In this document: positions 54,095 to 62,876 of the stretch, one piece after another
Layout of the letters: every line of letters starts with the position of its first letter
Numbering within the stretch: the stretch's first letter is position 1
Assembly: GCA_020444165.1 (NCBI GenBank)
Contig: JAHLLK010000006.1
Coordinates: 1-64,000 of the forward strand
Reading direction: 5' to 3'
DNA: 64,000 bases
Source of the DNA: Deltaproteobacteria bacterium
GTDB taxonomy: Bacteria > Desulfobacterota > Desulfarculia > Desulfarculales > Desulfarculaceae
Translations under genes and position numbers: made by a program
Notes under the pieces: generated by a model
Told to the model about the DNA's origin: nothing
Databases searched by the model: none
Seen by the model: the letters and a program-made list of their open reading frames with translations, nothing else

Positions 54095-57000
54095 ATGATG
54101 TCTCCTCGCTGGCGCGGCTCATTGCTGAAAATCCTCCTCCCCGCTGCGGGCCTGGTGGGCCTCTACGCCCTGGCCGGGTTCTTCCTGGCCCCCTACCTGG
54201 CCGAAAAGCATTTGCCGCCGTTGTTGAGCCAAGAGCTGGGCCAGCCGGTGAGCCTGGGCCAAGTGGAGTTCAACCCCTTTGATCTCCGGGTGGTGGTGCA
54301 CGACTTCCGGCTGGGCGCCGACCCGGCCCAGCCTTTGGTGTCCTTCGGCCGCCTGGCCGCCGACCTGCGGGGCGAGAGCCTGTGGCGCTGGGCCTGGACC
54401 CTCCGGGAAGTGGAGCTGGACCAGCCCTTTGTGAACCTGACCTTTGCCGCGGACGGCAGCCTGAACCTGGCCGCCCTGGGCGCCGGGGCGGACTCCCCTC
54501 CGGCCGCGGAGCCCCCGCCGGAGCCCAGCGGCCTGCCCCCCTTTGTGATCCAGGCCTTGCGCCTCCGGGATGGCCGGGTGTATCTGCGCCAGGAGACCCC
54601 CCGGGGGCCGGCCGAGCTGGACCTGAAGCCCCTGGACCTGGAGCTGGCGGGCTTTTCCTCCCTGCCGGGGGAGGCGGGTAGGCTTTGCCTTAGCGCCCTG
54701 TCCTCCCGGGGCGCCAGTCTGTCCTGGCAGGGTCAGGTGAGCCTGGAGCCCTTGAGATCCCAGGGCACCCTGGAAATCAAGAAGCTCCGCGCCGCCTTGG
54801 TGGGCGAGTTCCTGCGCCGCTGGCTGAACCTGCCGCCGCCGGCCGGGGAACTGGACCTGCAGGCCTCCTGCCACCTGGACCTGGGGGCAGCCGGCCTGGC
54901 GCTCAAGGTGAGTGGCGCGGAGCTGGCCGTGCGGTCCCTGCGCCTGACCCCGCCGGAGGGGCCGGACTCCGTGGGCCTGGCCCAGCTCAAACTGAGCGGC
55001 GGCTCCCTGGACCTGGCCGCCCGGCGGGCCACGGTGAAGTCCCTGGCCCTCACCGGTCTCACGGCCCAGGCCTTCCTGAACCCCACGGGCGATTCGGCCT
55101 GGGAGGACGTGGTCCCGCCCGCCGCCCCCGCCGCCCCCGCCGCTCCGGCCAAGCCCGGGACCAAAACCAAGGCCCCGGCCAAGGCCAGTGCCCCGTCCGA
55201 GCCCGCGGCCCAGCCCAAGGCTGCGGCTAAGGCGGACCCCCCCGGCCCGGCCCCGGCTTCCCCCGGCTCCACCCCGGCGGCCGGAGCCAAGGCCGTTGCC
55301 GCACCGCCGGCCTGGCGGGTGAGCGTGGAAAAGATTTCCGTAGAGGGCGAGGGCCTGGGCTGGCACGACCGGACCCGCCATACCCCTCTCTCCGCCGCCC
55401 TGGCCAAGCTGTCCCTGGGCCTGGGGCTCTCCCTGGAGGAAACCCCCACCGCCTGGCGGCTGGCCACCCGCGGCTTGAGCCTGGACCTCCACGGCCTCAC
55501 CCTGGGCCCGGAAGGGGCCGCCCCGGCCCTGACCCTGGACCAGGTCACGGCCCAGGGACCGGGCCTGGACCTGGCCGGCCGCAAGCTGGCCCTGACCAGC
55601 CTGGAGATCAAGGGCGGCCAGGCCCTGGTGGTGCAAAAGGGCGAGGCGGTGGATTGGGAGGATTTCCTGGCCCCGGCCGCTGCCGCCACCCCGGACGCGA
55701 CCGCGTCCCCGCCGGACCAGGCCCCGGCCCCGGTCACCGCCGCGAAACCGGCTCCGGCCGCGGACGAAACCTGGAGCCTGGCCCTGGACCGGTTCCACGC
55801 CAGCGGCCTGGGGGCCACCTACCGCCTGGCCGACGCACCGCCCGGAGCCGAGGCCGGCTTCCAGGACCTGGACCTCACCGTGGAAAAACCCGGGTTTCCC
55901 TTTTCCCAGCCCTGGCCCTTCCACCTGAGCAGCCGGGGGATGCGGAGCGGCGCCCTCACCGCCACGGGCCGGCTGGTGTCCCTGACCCCGGGCCTGGAGG
56001 CGGACTATGAGCTCAAGGGCGTGGACCTGACCCCTCTGAACCTGTGGGTCAAACGCCTCACCAGCCTGTCCCTGGCCTCGGCCGTGGTGGAGAGCAAGGG
56101 CCATGTGGCCGTGGGCGAGCCGGCCGGCAAAGAGGAGGTCACGGTGAGCGGCTGGGCCGGAATCTCCCGGCTGTCCCTGAAGAGCCAGGCCAACGGCGAG
56201 GAACTGGTGGGCCTGGACCTTTTGCAGACCGACAAGCTGCAACTGGGCCTGGCGCCGCCCCACCTGGTCCTGGCCGACGCCCGCCTGGAAGGGCCCCGGG
56301 TCAAGCTGGTGATCCAGCCGGGGGGGGTGGTGAACCTGGTGGAAGCCCTGAACCCACCGGGCCCCGGCGGCCCAACCAAGGCCGCCGCTCCGGCCCCGGC
56401 CTCCGCCGCCGCCGAACCGACGGCCAAGGGGAGCAAGGCCGACCAGAAGGACCAGGCCGAGGGGTTCGCCTTCCGCCTGGACCAACTGGAGGTGGTGCGG
56501 GGCAAGCTGGACTTCACCGACCTGACCCTGACCCCCAACTTCCATGCCCTGGTGGAGAATCTGGGCGGGGTGGTGGACGGCCTGTCCACCCGCCCGGGCT
56601 CGCGGCTGGAGATGAAGCTCCGGGGCAAGGTGGAGCCTTACGGCCTGGCCACCATCGAGGGCGGCTTGCAGCCCGACGCGCCCGCGGACTACACCCAGAT
56701 CAGCCTGACCTTCCGCAACCTGGACCTTCCCAACCTGAGCCCCTACACCACCAAGTTCGCGGGCTACCCCATTCTGGAAGGCAAGCTGAACCTGAAGCTG
56801 GTCTACCGGGTGGAGGACCGTTACCTGAAGGGTGAGAACACCATCGGCGCCCGGCATATCGTCCTGGGCCCCCACGAGGGTTCCGAGGGTCCCGGCCTGC
56901 CCCTGGAGCTGGGCCTGGCTCTGTTGCAGGACTCCCAGGGGCGGATCGACCTGGACCTGCCGGTGGAGGGCGACCTCAATGATCCCCAGGTGAGCGTGGG

Positions 57001-57724
57001 CGGCCTGGTGTGGCAGGCCCTGACCAACTTTTTCACCAAGCTCATCACCGCCCCCTTCCGGGCCCTGGCCAGCCTGTTGCCGGGAGGCTCCACCGCGGAT
57101 CTGGAGCACGTGTCCTTCGAGCCGGCTTCCAGCCACCTCCTGCCCCCCCAACAGGAGAAGATCCTGAAGCTGGGCCAGGCCCTGGCGGAGCGGCCCTCGC
57201 TCAAGGTGGTGGTGAAGGGCGGTTACGCCCCGGATATCGACGGTCCGGCCCTGAAGCGCCGCCGCCTGGCCTTTGACCTGGAAAAGCTCCGGGGCTTCGA
57301 GATCAAGCCCGGCCAGGACCCCGGCCCGGTGAACCTGGCCAGCCCCAAGGTGGGGGAGGCCCTGGACCGCCTGTACGCCGAGCGGGTCTCGGCCGACGAG
57401 CTGCAAAAGCTTCGGCGGGAGATGATCCTGTCCACCGCGGACCAGGTGCAGGAACTGGGCGGCCGGGAAGCCGCCGCGGCCGCCACCAAAGCCCGCACCG
57501 AGCTGAACAAGAAGCTGTACCGCCGTTTGGAGCAGGTGGAGCCCCTGAGCCCGGAGGATTTGCAGAACCTGGCCCGCGAACGGGCCCAGAAGGTGTTGGA
57601 GGAGTTGGCCCGCGGGGCGGGCCTGCCGCCCACGCGGCTGGGCCAGGGCGAACCCGAGGTGGTGGAGCCCCGGGCCAAGAGCGGCCTGATCCCCAGCCCC
57701 CTGACCCTGGAACCCCTGCCCTAG
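54095..57724 (+). CDS. Large DUF748/AsmA-like envelope protein
   Basis: 1209 residues from ATG 54095, preceded by GGAAGGAAAG. N-terminal membrane helix (about 8-30), then a long repetitive beta-rich periplasmic region with DUF748-type segments (FNPFDLRVVVHDFRLG, SLWRWAWTLREVELDQP), interrupted by Ala/Pro/Lys-rich linkers at about 345-410, 528-560 and 760-790. Near the C-terminus VSFEPASSHLLPPQQEKIL resembles an OmpA-like start. Related AsmA-like proteins shuttle phospholipids between membranes; no function is proven for DUF748. Confidence 0.82.
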   Translation: MMSPRWRGSLLKILLPAAGLVGLYALAGFFLAPYLAEKHLPPLLSQELGQPVSLGQVEFNPFDLRVVVHDFRLGADPAQPLVSFGRLAADLRGESLWRWAWTLREVELDQPFVNLTFAADGSLNLAALGAGADSPPAAEPPPEPSGLPPFVIQALRLRDGRVYLRQETPRGPAELDLKPLDLELAGFSSLPGEAGRLCLSALSSRGASLSWQGQVSLEPLRSQGTLEIKKLRAALVGEFLRRWLNLPPPAGELDLQASCHLDLGAAGLALKVSGAELAVRSLRLTPPEGPDSVGLAQLKLSGGSLDLAARRATVKSLALTGLTAQAFLNPTGDSAWEDVVPPAAPAAPAAPAKPGTKTKAPAKASAPSEPAAQPKAAAKADPPGPAPASPGSTPAAGAKAVAAPPAWRVSVEKISVEGEGLGWHDRTRHTPLSAALAKLSLGLGLSLEETPTAWRLATRGLSLDLHGLTLGPEGAAPALTLDQVTAQGPGLDLAGRKLALTSLEIKGGQALVVQKGEAVDWEDFLAPAAAATPDATASPPDQAPAPVTAAKPAPAADETWSLALDRFHASGLGATYRLADAPPGAEAGFQDLDLTVEKPGFPFSQPWPFHLSSRGMRSGALTATGRLVSLTPGLEADYELKGVDLTPLNLWVKRLTSLSLASAVVESKGHVAVGEPAGKEEVTVSGWAGISRLSLKSQANGEELVGLDLLQTDKLQLGLAPPHLVLADARLEGPRVKLVIQPGGVVNLVEALNPPGPGGPTKAAAPAPASAAAEPTAKGSKADQKDQAEGFAFRLDQLEVVRGKLDFTDLTLTPNFHALVENLGGVVDGLSTRPGSRLEMKLRGKVEPYGLATIEGGLQPDAPADYTQISLTFRNLDLPNLSPYTTKFAGYPILEGKLNLKLVYRVEDRYLKGENTIGARHIVLGPHEGSEGPGLPLELGLALLQDSQGRIDLDLPVEGDLNDPQVSVGGLVWQALTNFFTKLITAPFRALASLLPGGSTADLEHVSFEPASSHLLPPQQEKILKLGQALAERPSLKVVVKGGYAPDIDGPALKRRRLAFDLEKLRGFEIKPGQDPGPVNLASPKVGEALDRLYAERVSADELQKLRREMILSTADQVQELGGREAAAAATKARTELNKKLYRRLEQVEPLSPEDLQNLARERAQKVLEELARGAGLPPTRLGQGEPEVVEPRAKSGLIPSPLTLEPLP

Positions 57725-57786
57725 ACCGGATTTTTCAGGAAGACCGGGCGTCCGGCGGCGCCCGGGACTTCGCTCCAAAGCCATGT

Positions 57787-57885
57787 ATTTGACCAAGGCC
57801 ATCCTGGCCTTGGTCAGATTGCTGACAAAGGCCCGTAATTCGGCGGGCCGTCCATGGCGCGCCCAGCAGGCTGTTTGTCAACGGA
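57787..57885 (-). repeat. Mosaic hairpin element, partial copy M5
   Basis: GACCAAGGCC/GGCCTTGGTC (57791-57815), then GCTGACAAAGGCCCG, TCCATGGCGCGCCCAGCAGG and CTGTTTGTCAAC. Same module order as M2, without the CCCCAA hairpin. Confidence 0.65.
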
Positions 57886-57904
57886 CTGGTCGTTAAAATT
57901 ATTA

Positions 57905-57970
57905 AGTTTTTTTGGGGAGGGGGGTGTGGGGGGAGACCCTTTTTTTGAAAAAAAAAGGGTCTCCCCCCAC
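57905..57970. terminator. G-run palindrome between convergent genes
   Basis: TTTTTTTGGGGAGGGGGGT leads into arms GTGGGGGGAGACCC (57926-57939) and GGGTCTCCCCCCAC (57957-57970) separated by T/A runs. Placed between two convergent genes. Confidence 0.7.
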
Positions 57971-58013
57971 ATTCCCAATTCTCCGCCAGCTTCCTAAACT
58001 GAACACGCTGGGC

Positions 58014-58574
58014 TCAGCGGGGCTGGTCCGGCTTTTGCCGCGGCTCGCTCAGGGCCAGGCTCCCCGGCAGCCGGCCTACGGTCAGGGCGGGCACGGTGCG
58101 CGCCACCCGGGACGACACCAGCCAGGCAAGGACCAGGCCGGCCAGTTCGGGCAGCGCCGTGAAAAGCAGGAATTGGAGGGGCTCGTGGCGCCAGTTCCAG
58201 GCCCACAGCTCCAGGTAGGAGCCGTAGTATATCAGGGGGGGATCGAAGTACAGGCCCAGCCAGGGCCACCACAGGGTCACCGGGAACACCCACATGTAAT
58301 CCATCAGCAGATGGATAGGCGTGGCCAGGGCCCAGGGCCACATGGCCCGCCACCAGCGCCAGCAGACCAGGCACCACAAAAGGCTGAACACCAGGGTGTG
58401 GGCCCAGAGCCGCCCCACCGGCACGGGGGTCAGGGACAGCATGGCCAGCGGCTTGTCCACCAGGTCGGGCAAAAGGGTGCAAAAGGCCACGGCTGCGAGT
58501 TGCCGGAGGTCCAGGCCGCGTTGCCAGCGGTCCGCCCCCCACAGGCTGAGCCCCAAATGTCCGAAAAAGATCAC
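58014..58574 (-). CDS. Membrane-bound metal-dependent hydrolase family protein
   Basis: 186 residues, four or so membrane helices. Conserved motif residues HLGLS, LLPDLVDKP, AHTLVFSLLW and IHLLMDYMW match the inner-membrane metal-dependent hydrolase (YdjM-like) family. Function in that family is not established. The stop is 27 bases past a palindrome. Confidence 0.75.
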   Translation of the reverse strand: MIFFGHLGLSLWGADRWQRGLDLRQLAAVAFCTLLPDLVDKPLAMLSLTPVPVGRLWAHTLVFSLLWCLVCWRWWRAMWPWALATPIHLLMDYMWVFPVTLWWPWLGLYFDPPLIYYGSYLELWAWNWRHEPLQFLLFTALPELAGLVLAWLVSSRVARTVPALTVGRLPGSLALSEPRQKPDQPR

Positions 58575-58600
58575 CCGTTACCTCCCCCCGGAGCCCGGAC

Positions 58601-58906
58601 TCAGCTCACCAGCCGGATGGTTCGATCCAGTTTCAAAAGCTTGAACATGGTGCTGATGCTGGTGGAGGCGTTCTGCACCATGACCACGCCCCCCCGGCTC
58701 ACCAGGGTCTTGTGCATGAGGATGATCTTGCCAATGCCCACACTGGCGATGTACTCCACCCGGGTGAAGTCCAGGACCACCTCGCGGATGCGGTACAAAT
58801 CCAGGGTGTTGAACTTCTTCTCCAGCCCTTCGGCTCCGCTTTCGTCGATGCGGCCGACAATCTGGAAAAGGGCGCGGCTCTGTTCCGTGGTCACCTTAAG
58901 CAGCAT
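58601..58906 (-). CDS. STAS-domain protein (anti-anti-sigma-like)
   Basis: 101 residues made of a single STAS domain: VVLDFTRVEYIASVGIGKI contains the Ser usually phosphorylated in SpoIIAA-type antagonists. No kinase, phosphatase or sigma factor lies next to it, so its partner is unknown. Confidence 0.82.
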   Translation of the reverse strand: MLLKVTTEQSRALFQIVGRIDESGAEGLEKKFNTLDLYRIREVVLDFTRVEYIASVGIGKIILMHKTLVSRGGVVMVQNASTSISTMFKLLKLDRTIRLVS

Positions 58907-59253
58907 AGATCAATCCCGGCGAGACCCCGGGGGGTCCCCTGGCTGAGGGCTTGGGCGGAGCCGCCGGGGAGCGACTTCCGCCTCGGGTGGTCCGGCAAGT
59001 TGTTTCCCGGCCAGCCGGGGCTCCCCGCCCCCGACTCCTCCGGCCTGGCCGCGACCGGCGGCTAGGAGTATTTCCGGCCGATATTCCTTTGGGGTTGGTC
59101 CTCACCCGGGGGCAAGCCGCAAGGGCCCGGGCCTGAACCGAGCTTCAGCCTAACACGTCTCGGCCTCGGCGGCAAAAAGGTTGACGTGTTCCGGCCTCGA
59201 CCGCCTAAACTTAAGGCGCGTCCCCTATCACTCCGGCAAGGAGCAGTTCCGGC
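58907..59253. other. Gene-free stretch between STAS and small LSm-like gene
   Basis: 347 bases with no supportable gene; it is the shared upstream region of the divergent genes at 58906 and 59254. No clear promoter is visible. Confidence 0.45.
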
Positions 59254-59484
59254 ATGAGCGATATCTTCGAGGTCCTCCGCAGCAAGGCCGAAAAGCCCCT
59301 GATCGAGTTTCTCACCGCCTGCAAAGGTGAAAGGACCAACGTGGTGGTCAAAGCCCGGGACAAGTCCTGGCACCAGTGCCAGATCGTGTTCCTGGACCCG
59401 GCCAGCGGCAACGTGCTGCTCCGCACCAACCGCGGCGGCCTGGCCTTGGTGCGCTACGACAGCATCGAGGCCGAGAACGGCTGA
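59254..59484 (+). CDS. Small conserved-looking protein, possible LSm/Hfq-like fold
   Basis: 76 residues. After a short helix the sequence TNVVVKARDKSWHQCQIVFLDPASGNVLLRT then GGLALVRYDSIEAEN has the strand pattern of an LSm domain (a Gly/Asn loop between strands 2 and 3). AAGGAGCA precedes the start. It is not close to canonical Hfq, which begins with a longer helix and has the KH motif. RNA binding is only a guess. Confidence 0.6.
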   Translation: MSDIFEVLRSKAEKPLIEFLTACKGERTNVVVKARDKSWHQCQIVFLDPASGNVLLRTNRGGLALVRYDSIEAENG

Positions 59485-59510
59485 GGCCGCGCCGCCGTCC
59501 GGCGCGGGGT

Positions 59511-60065
59511 TCAAGGCTCCACGCCCAAACGCCGGGCCTGGGCGGCCAGCCGGCCCTGCCAGGCCGCGTCGCCGCCCAGGTGCAACTGGGCCTGGCGATG
59601 ATACACCGTGGCCTGGCCCGGGTCGCCCTTCTTGAGCCAGGCCTCGGCCAGCCAATAGGCTGCGGAGCCATTTTCGGGGTCCAGGGCCTGGGCCCGCTCC
59701 AGGGTGGCCATGGCCTGGTCCACCTTGCCCGCGCCCAGGAACTTCCGGCCCTGGGCGGTGAGGCTGAGGGAGGCCCTGGCCCGGGGGGTGAGCCGCTTGG
59801 GCGGCACGGGAGCCGCCGGCGGCCGGGCCTCCGGCGCGCCGGGGGGCACGGGCGGGCGCTCCGCCGGCGGGGTGGGGGTGGGGGTGGGCGCCGGCTGGCG
59901 GGTGGGAGGCGGCAAGGGCACCCGGTGCTTGGGGATGAGCCAGCAACCCGGCAGCCCCACCAGGGCCGCGGCCAGCGCCAGGGCCACCACTCCGCGGGCG
60001 GGGCGCCCGGCCCGGCCGGACCGGAGCGCCCCGGGTCCCCTAGTGCACCAACCTTTGCAGGGCAT
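59511..60065 (-). CDS. TPR-containing lipoprotein
   Basis: 184 residues. A hydrophobic signal ends in the lipobox LVGLPGC, followed by a Pro/Thr-rich linker and a C-terminal TPR pair (about 110-175, ASLSLTAQGRKFLGAGKVDQAMATLERAQ). The start overlaps the upstream penicillin-binding protein stop by 26 bases, so both are made from one message. Outer-membrane or periplasmic location and a role as an assistant of cell-wall synthesis are inferred from context, in analogy to PBP-activating lipoproteins. Confidence 0.78.
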   Translation of the reverse strand: MPCKGWCTRGPGALRSGRAGRPARGVVALALAAALVGLPGCWLIPKHRVPLPPPTRQPAPTPTPTPPAERPPVPPGAPEARPPAAPVPPKRLTPRARASLSLTAQGRKFLGAGKVDQAMATLERAQALDPENGSAAYWLAEAWLKKGDPGQATVYHRQAQLHLGGDAAWQGRLAAQARRLGVEP

Positions 60066-62469
60066 CGCCTATTCCTTTGATGAAGGTGCCGACCGGGTTG
60101 CCGTGCAGGTTGCAGTGCCGGTCGGGCACCACGGTGTCCAGGAAGTAGACCGTCCGGGTGGTGGGGCAGTTCGGCCCGGCCAGGAGATTGCTCTGGGTGC
60201 ACACGGACAGGGCCCGCACCCCGGGCGGCGGGGCGGGCCACTCGCCCGAGAGGCGCCAGGGCACCTGGCGCACCAGGGAGGCCCAGATGGGCAGGGCGGC
60301 CTGGCCGCCGGTGCGGCCCAGGGGCCGGCCATCGTCAAAGCCCACCCACACCAGGGCCAGGAGGTCCGGGGTGTAACCCACGAACCAGGCGTCGCGGTAG
60401 TCGCTGGTGGTGCCGGTCTTGCCGGCCACCGGGGCGGTGATCCCCAGGCGGCGGAGGCCCTGGGCCGTGCCCCGCTCCACCACCCCCCTGAGGAGCGCGG
60501 ACAGCACATAGGTCTGGGCCGGGCTGGCCACCTGCTCCTTGCGCACCGGCCGCCTGAGGAGCTCCTGGCCGGCGGGGCTCCCCACCTGGCGCACGGCCAG
60601 GGGCAGGGGCAGCACCCCGCCGGCGGCCAGGGCGGCATAGGCCCGGGCCAGCTCCAAAGGCGTGACCTCGGCCGCGCCCAGGGCCAGGCTGGGGTAGGCC
60701 GGCAGGGGCCCGGCAAAGCCGAAGCGCCCCGCCGTGGCCACCACCTGGGACAGGCCCTCCCGCACGGCCAGGTCCACGGTGGGGCGGTTCAGACTGTGGG
60801 CCAGGGCGTCGGCCAGGGTCACTTGGGCCGCGGGGTAGGGGGAATAATTGTCCGGGGTCCAGGTCTTGTTGCCCTCCACCGGGTAGGCGTGGGGCTCGTT
60901 GGACAACAGGCTCAAGGGCGAGAATTGGTCCAGGGCCGCCAGATAGACAAAGGGCTTGAAGGTGCTGCCCGGCTGGCGGCGGGCCTGGGAGACCCGGTCG
61001 AACTGGCTGGCCCCGAAGTCCCGCCCCCCCACCAGGGCCAGGATGTGGCCGGTCTGGGGCTCCATGACGAGCACCGCGCCTTGCAGCCGGGGTTGGCCCT
61101 TGGCCACCAGGCGGGGGGACTCCTTTTCCAGGCGGGCCAGGCCCTGGGCCAGGGCCTTTTCCGCTGCCTCCTGCACCTGCCAATCCAGGGTGGTGTGGAT
61201 GGCCAGGCCCAGGGTGGTGAGCTGTTCCGGAGTGTACAGCTCACCCAACTGGCGCGAGACGAACTGCATGAAATAGGGCGCGCGCCGGGCGTAGGCCCGG
61301 TAGGGAGTCACCTCCAGGGGGGCCTGGAGCCGGGCGGGCAACTCCGCGGCCGGCAGCCAGCCCTTTTGGGCCATGGCCCGGAGCACCTGATTGCGCCGCT
61401 CCTGGGCCGCCCGGGGATGCCGCCGGGGCTCCAGGGCGTTGGGCGCGCTGATGAGCCCGGCCAACAGGGCGGCCTGGGGCACCTTCAGCTCCCGAGCCGG
61501 CCGGCCGAAATAGAACAGGGCCGCCTCACCCACCCCAGCGATGGCCACCGAGCCGCTTTGGCCCAGGTAGATCTCGTTGAGGTAGATCTCCAGGATCTGG
61601 TCCTTGGGGAAGGTGGCCTCCAAGACCAGGGCCAGGAAGGCCTCCTTGATTTTGCGGGTCAGGGTCCGCTCCGGGGCCAGGAAGTAGTTCTTCACCAACT
61701 GCTGGCTGATGGTGGAGCCACCCTGGCGGATGGCCCCCTGGCGGAGGTTCACCCACATGGCCCGCAGGATGCCCAGGTAGTCCAGACCGTGGTGGCTGTA
61801 GAAATCCGCGTCCTCGGCGGCCAGCACGGCGTGGACCAGGTGGGGCGGCAGGTTGGCCAGGCTGACCAGCTCGCGGCTCTCCCGCTCCGGGCCGAAGAAG
61901 CTGCCCAGCTCCACCGGCTCCAGGGTGAGGAGGTCCGGTTCCGGACCGCCGTCTTGCCGGGTGATCTGCTCCAGGCCCTGGGCCGAGAAGCTCAGAGTGG
62001 CCGGGAAGCCGGCCCGCTGCTGGTCCGGCAGGGCCAGATCCCGCAGATACACGCTCACCCGGCCGGGGCGGCTGGCGAACTGGCCCTTGGCCCGGGGTTC
62101 TCCCTTGACCGCCTGGTAACCCCGGGTTTCCAGGGCGTCGGTAAAAGCGGCCTGGGACAGGGCCATGCCGGGATAATACAGCGGCGCGTCGGAGTAGACC
62201 CGGGAGGGCAGACTCCAGACCTGGCCGCCGAAGCGGCTCCGCATCTGCACCGAGGCCAGCCCGCCATAAACCACCAAACCCGCGGCCGCCAGGAGGCAGA
62301 GCCCCAGGGCCCAGGCTGCCAGGCGCCGGCCGCGGCGGGAGGGCCGGGCCTTGGCCCGGGGCTTTTTCCGCGCCGGGGCGCGGGAGGCGGCCGGAGGTTT
62401 TTTTCCCGGGGAGCGTTTGGCGGCCGGCGGCCTTTTGGGGGAGGGACGTGGGGTGGTTTTCCTGACCAT
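60040..62469 (-). CDS. mrcB: Bifunctional penicillin-binding protein 1B-type (GT51 + transpeptidase)
   Basis: 809 residues from ATG 62469. Lys/Arg/Pro-rich cytoplasmic tail, membrane helix (about 50-70), UB2H-like domain (about 84-170, SLPSRVYSDAPLYYPGMALS), glycosyltransferase 51 with catalytic Glu219 in AAEDADFYSHHG and GGSTISQQLVKN, and a transpeptidase with Ser502 in STFKPF and KTGTTSDYRDAWF. A UB2H domain marks the PBP1B lineage, which needs a lipoprotein partner; the overlapping TPR lipoprotein gene may supply it. The longer open frame upstream is not used. Confidence 0.92.
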   Translation of the reverse strand: MVRKTTPRPSPKRPPAAKRSPGKKPPAASRAPARKKPRAKARPSRRGRRLAAWALGLCLLAAAGLVVYGGLASVQMRSRFGGQVWSLPSRVYSDAPLYYPGMALSQAAFTDALETRGYQAVKGEPRAKGQFASRPGRVSVYLRDLALPDQQRAGFPATLSFSAQGLEQITRQDGGPEPDLLTLEPVELGSFFGPERESRELVSLANLPPHLVHAVLAAEDADFYSHHGLDYLGILRAMWVNLRQGAIRQGGSTISQQLVKNYFLAPERTLTRKIKEAFLALVLEATFPKDQILEIYLNEIYLGQSGSVAIAGVGEAALFYFGRPARELKVPQAALLAGLISAPNALEPRRHPRAAQERRNQVLRAMAQKGWLPAAELPARLQAPLEVTPYRAYARRAPYFMQFVSRQLGELYTPEQLTTLGLAIHTTLDWQVQEAAEKALAQGLARLEKESPRLVAKGQPRLQGAVLVMEPQTGHILALVGGRDFGASQFDRVSQARRQPGSTFKPFVYLAALDQFSPLSLLSNEPHAYPVEGNKTWTPDNYSPYPAAQVTLADALAHSLNRPTVDLAVREGLSQVVATAGRFGFAGPLPAYPSLALGAAEVTPLELARAYAALAAGGVLPLPLAVRQVGSPAGQELLRRPVRKEQVASPAQTYVLSALLRGVVERGTAQGLRRLGITAPVAGKTGTTSDYRDAWFVGYTPDLLALVWVGFDDGRPLGRTGGQAALPIWASLVRQVPWRLSGEWPAPPPGVRALSVCTQSNLLAGPNCPTTRTVYFLDTVVPDRHCNLHGNPVGTFIKGIGDALQRLVH

Positions 62470-62602
62470 CACTCCGATCCTGCGAGGGGACCGCGGGGCC
62501 GCGCCAGGGGGGCGGTCCCGGCGAGGCTTTTTGAGAATCCAGAAGTGGGTACGAGCATGCGCGCCCTGGAGGACGAGCATCACTCAACCCCATGAAAAAC
62601 AT

Positions 62603-62680
62603 GAAGTTTTTTTGGGGAAGGGGGGGTGGGGGGGGAACCCCCTTTTTGTTAACAAAAAGGGGTTTCCCCCCCACCTCTTC
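62603..62680. repeat. G-run palindrome between divergent genes
   Basis: ATGAAGTTTTTTTGGGG leads into arms at 62627-62650 and 62651-62674 that are complementary except for a few positions, centred on TTGTTAACAA. It cannot be a terminator for either flanking gene, as they point away from it. Confidence 0.75.
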
Positions 62681-62785
62681 CCCCACCTCCGACCCACTCT
62701 TAGCCCAAGACTATACCGGGCCGGGCCGGCTCCCGCCAATTTCCCCGGCCGGGCCGCCGCCCCGGCCCGGCGGAGGGGAAACACG

Positions 62786-62814
62786 TTGACACCTCCGGGC
62801 ACAGGGCTCTAACC
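62786..62814 (+). promoter_or_regulatory. Possible sigma-70-like promoter of rnf genes
   Basis: TTGACA at 62786-62791 with TCTAAC at 62808-62813 (16-base spacer). The -10 match is only four of six, so it is weak. Confidence 0.3.
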
Positions 62815-62876
62815 TGAAACTCAAGCCGAGTCTTACGATTTTCCACCTTCCCGGCGGGGTTTTACGGACGGAAAGC

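Larger units (their letters stand above)
62470..62876. other. Divergent intergenic region with palindrome and promoter-like sites
   Basis: 407 bases between the divergent PBP and rnf genes. Contains the G-run palindrome at 62603-62680 and a TTGACA at 62786. No gene. Confidence 0.5.

Noticed and set aside
54119..57802. Long minus-strand frame opposite the DUF748 gene
   Set aside because: Shadow frame, Gly/Gln-rich, no domains.
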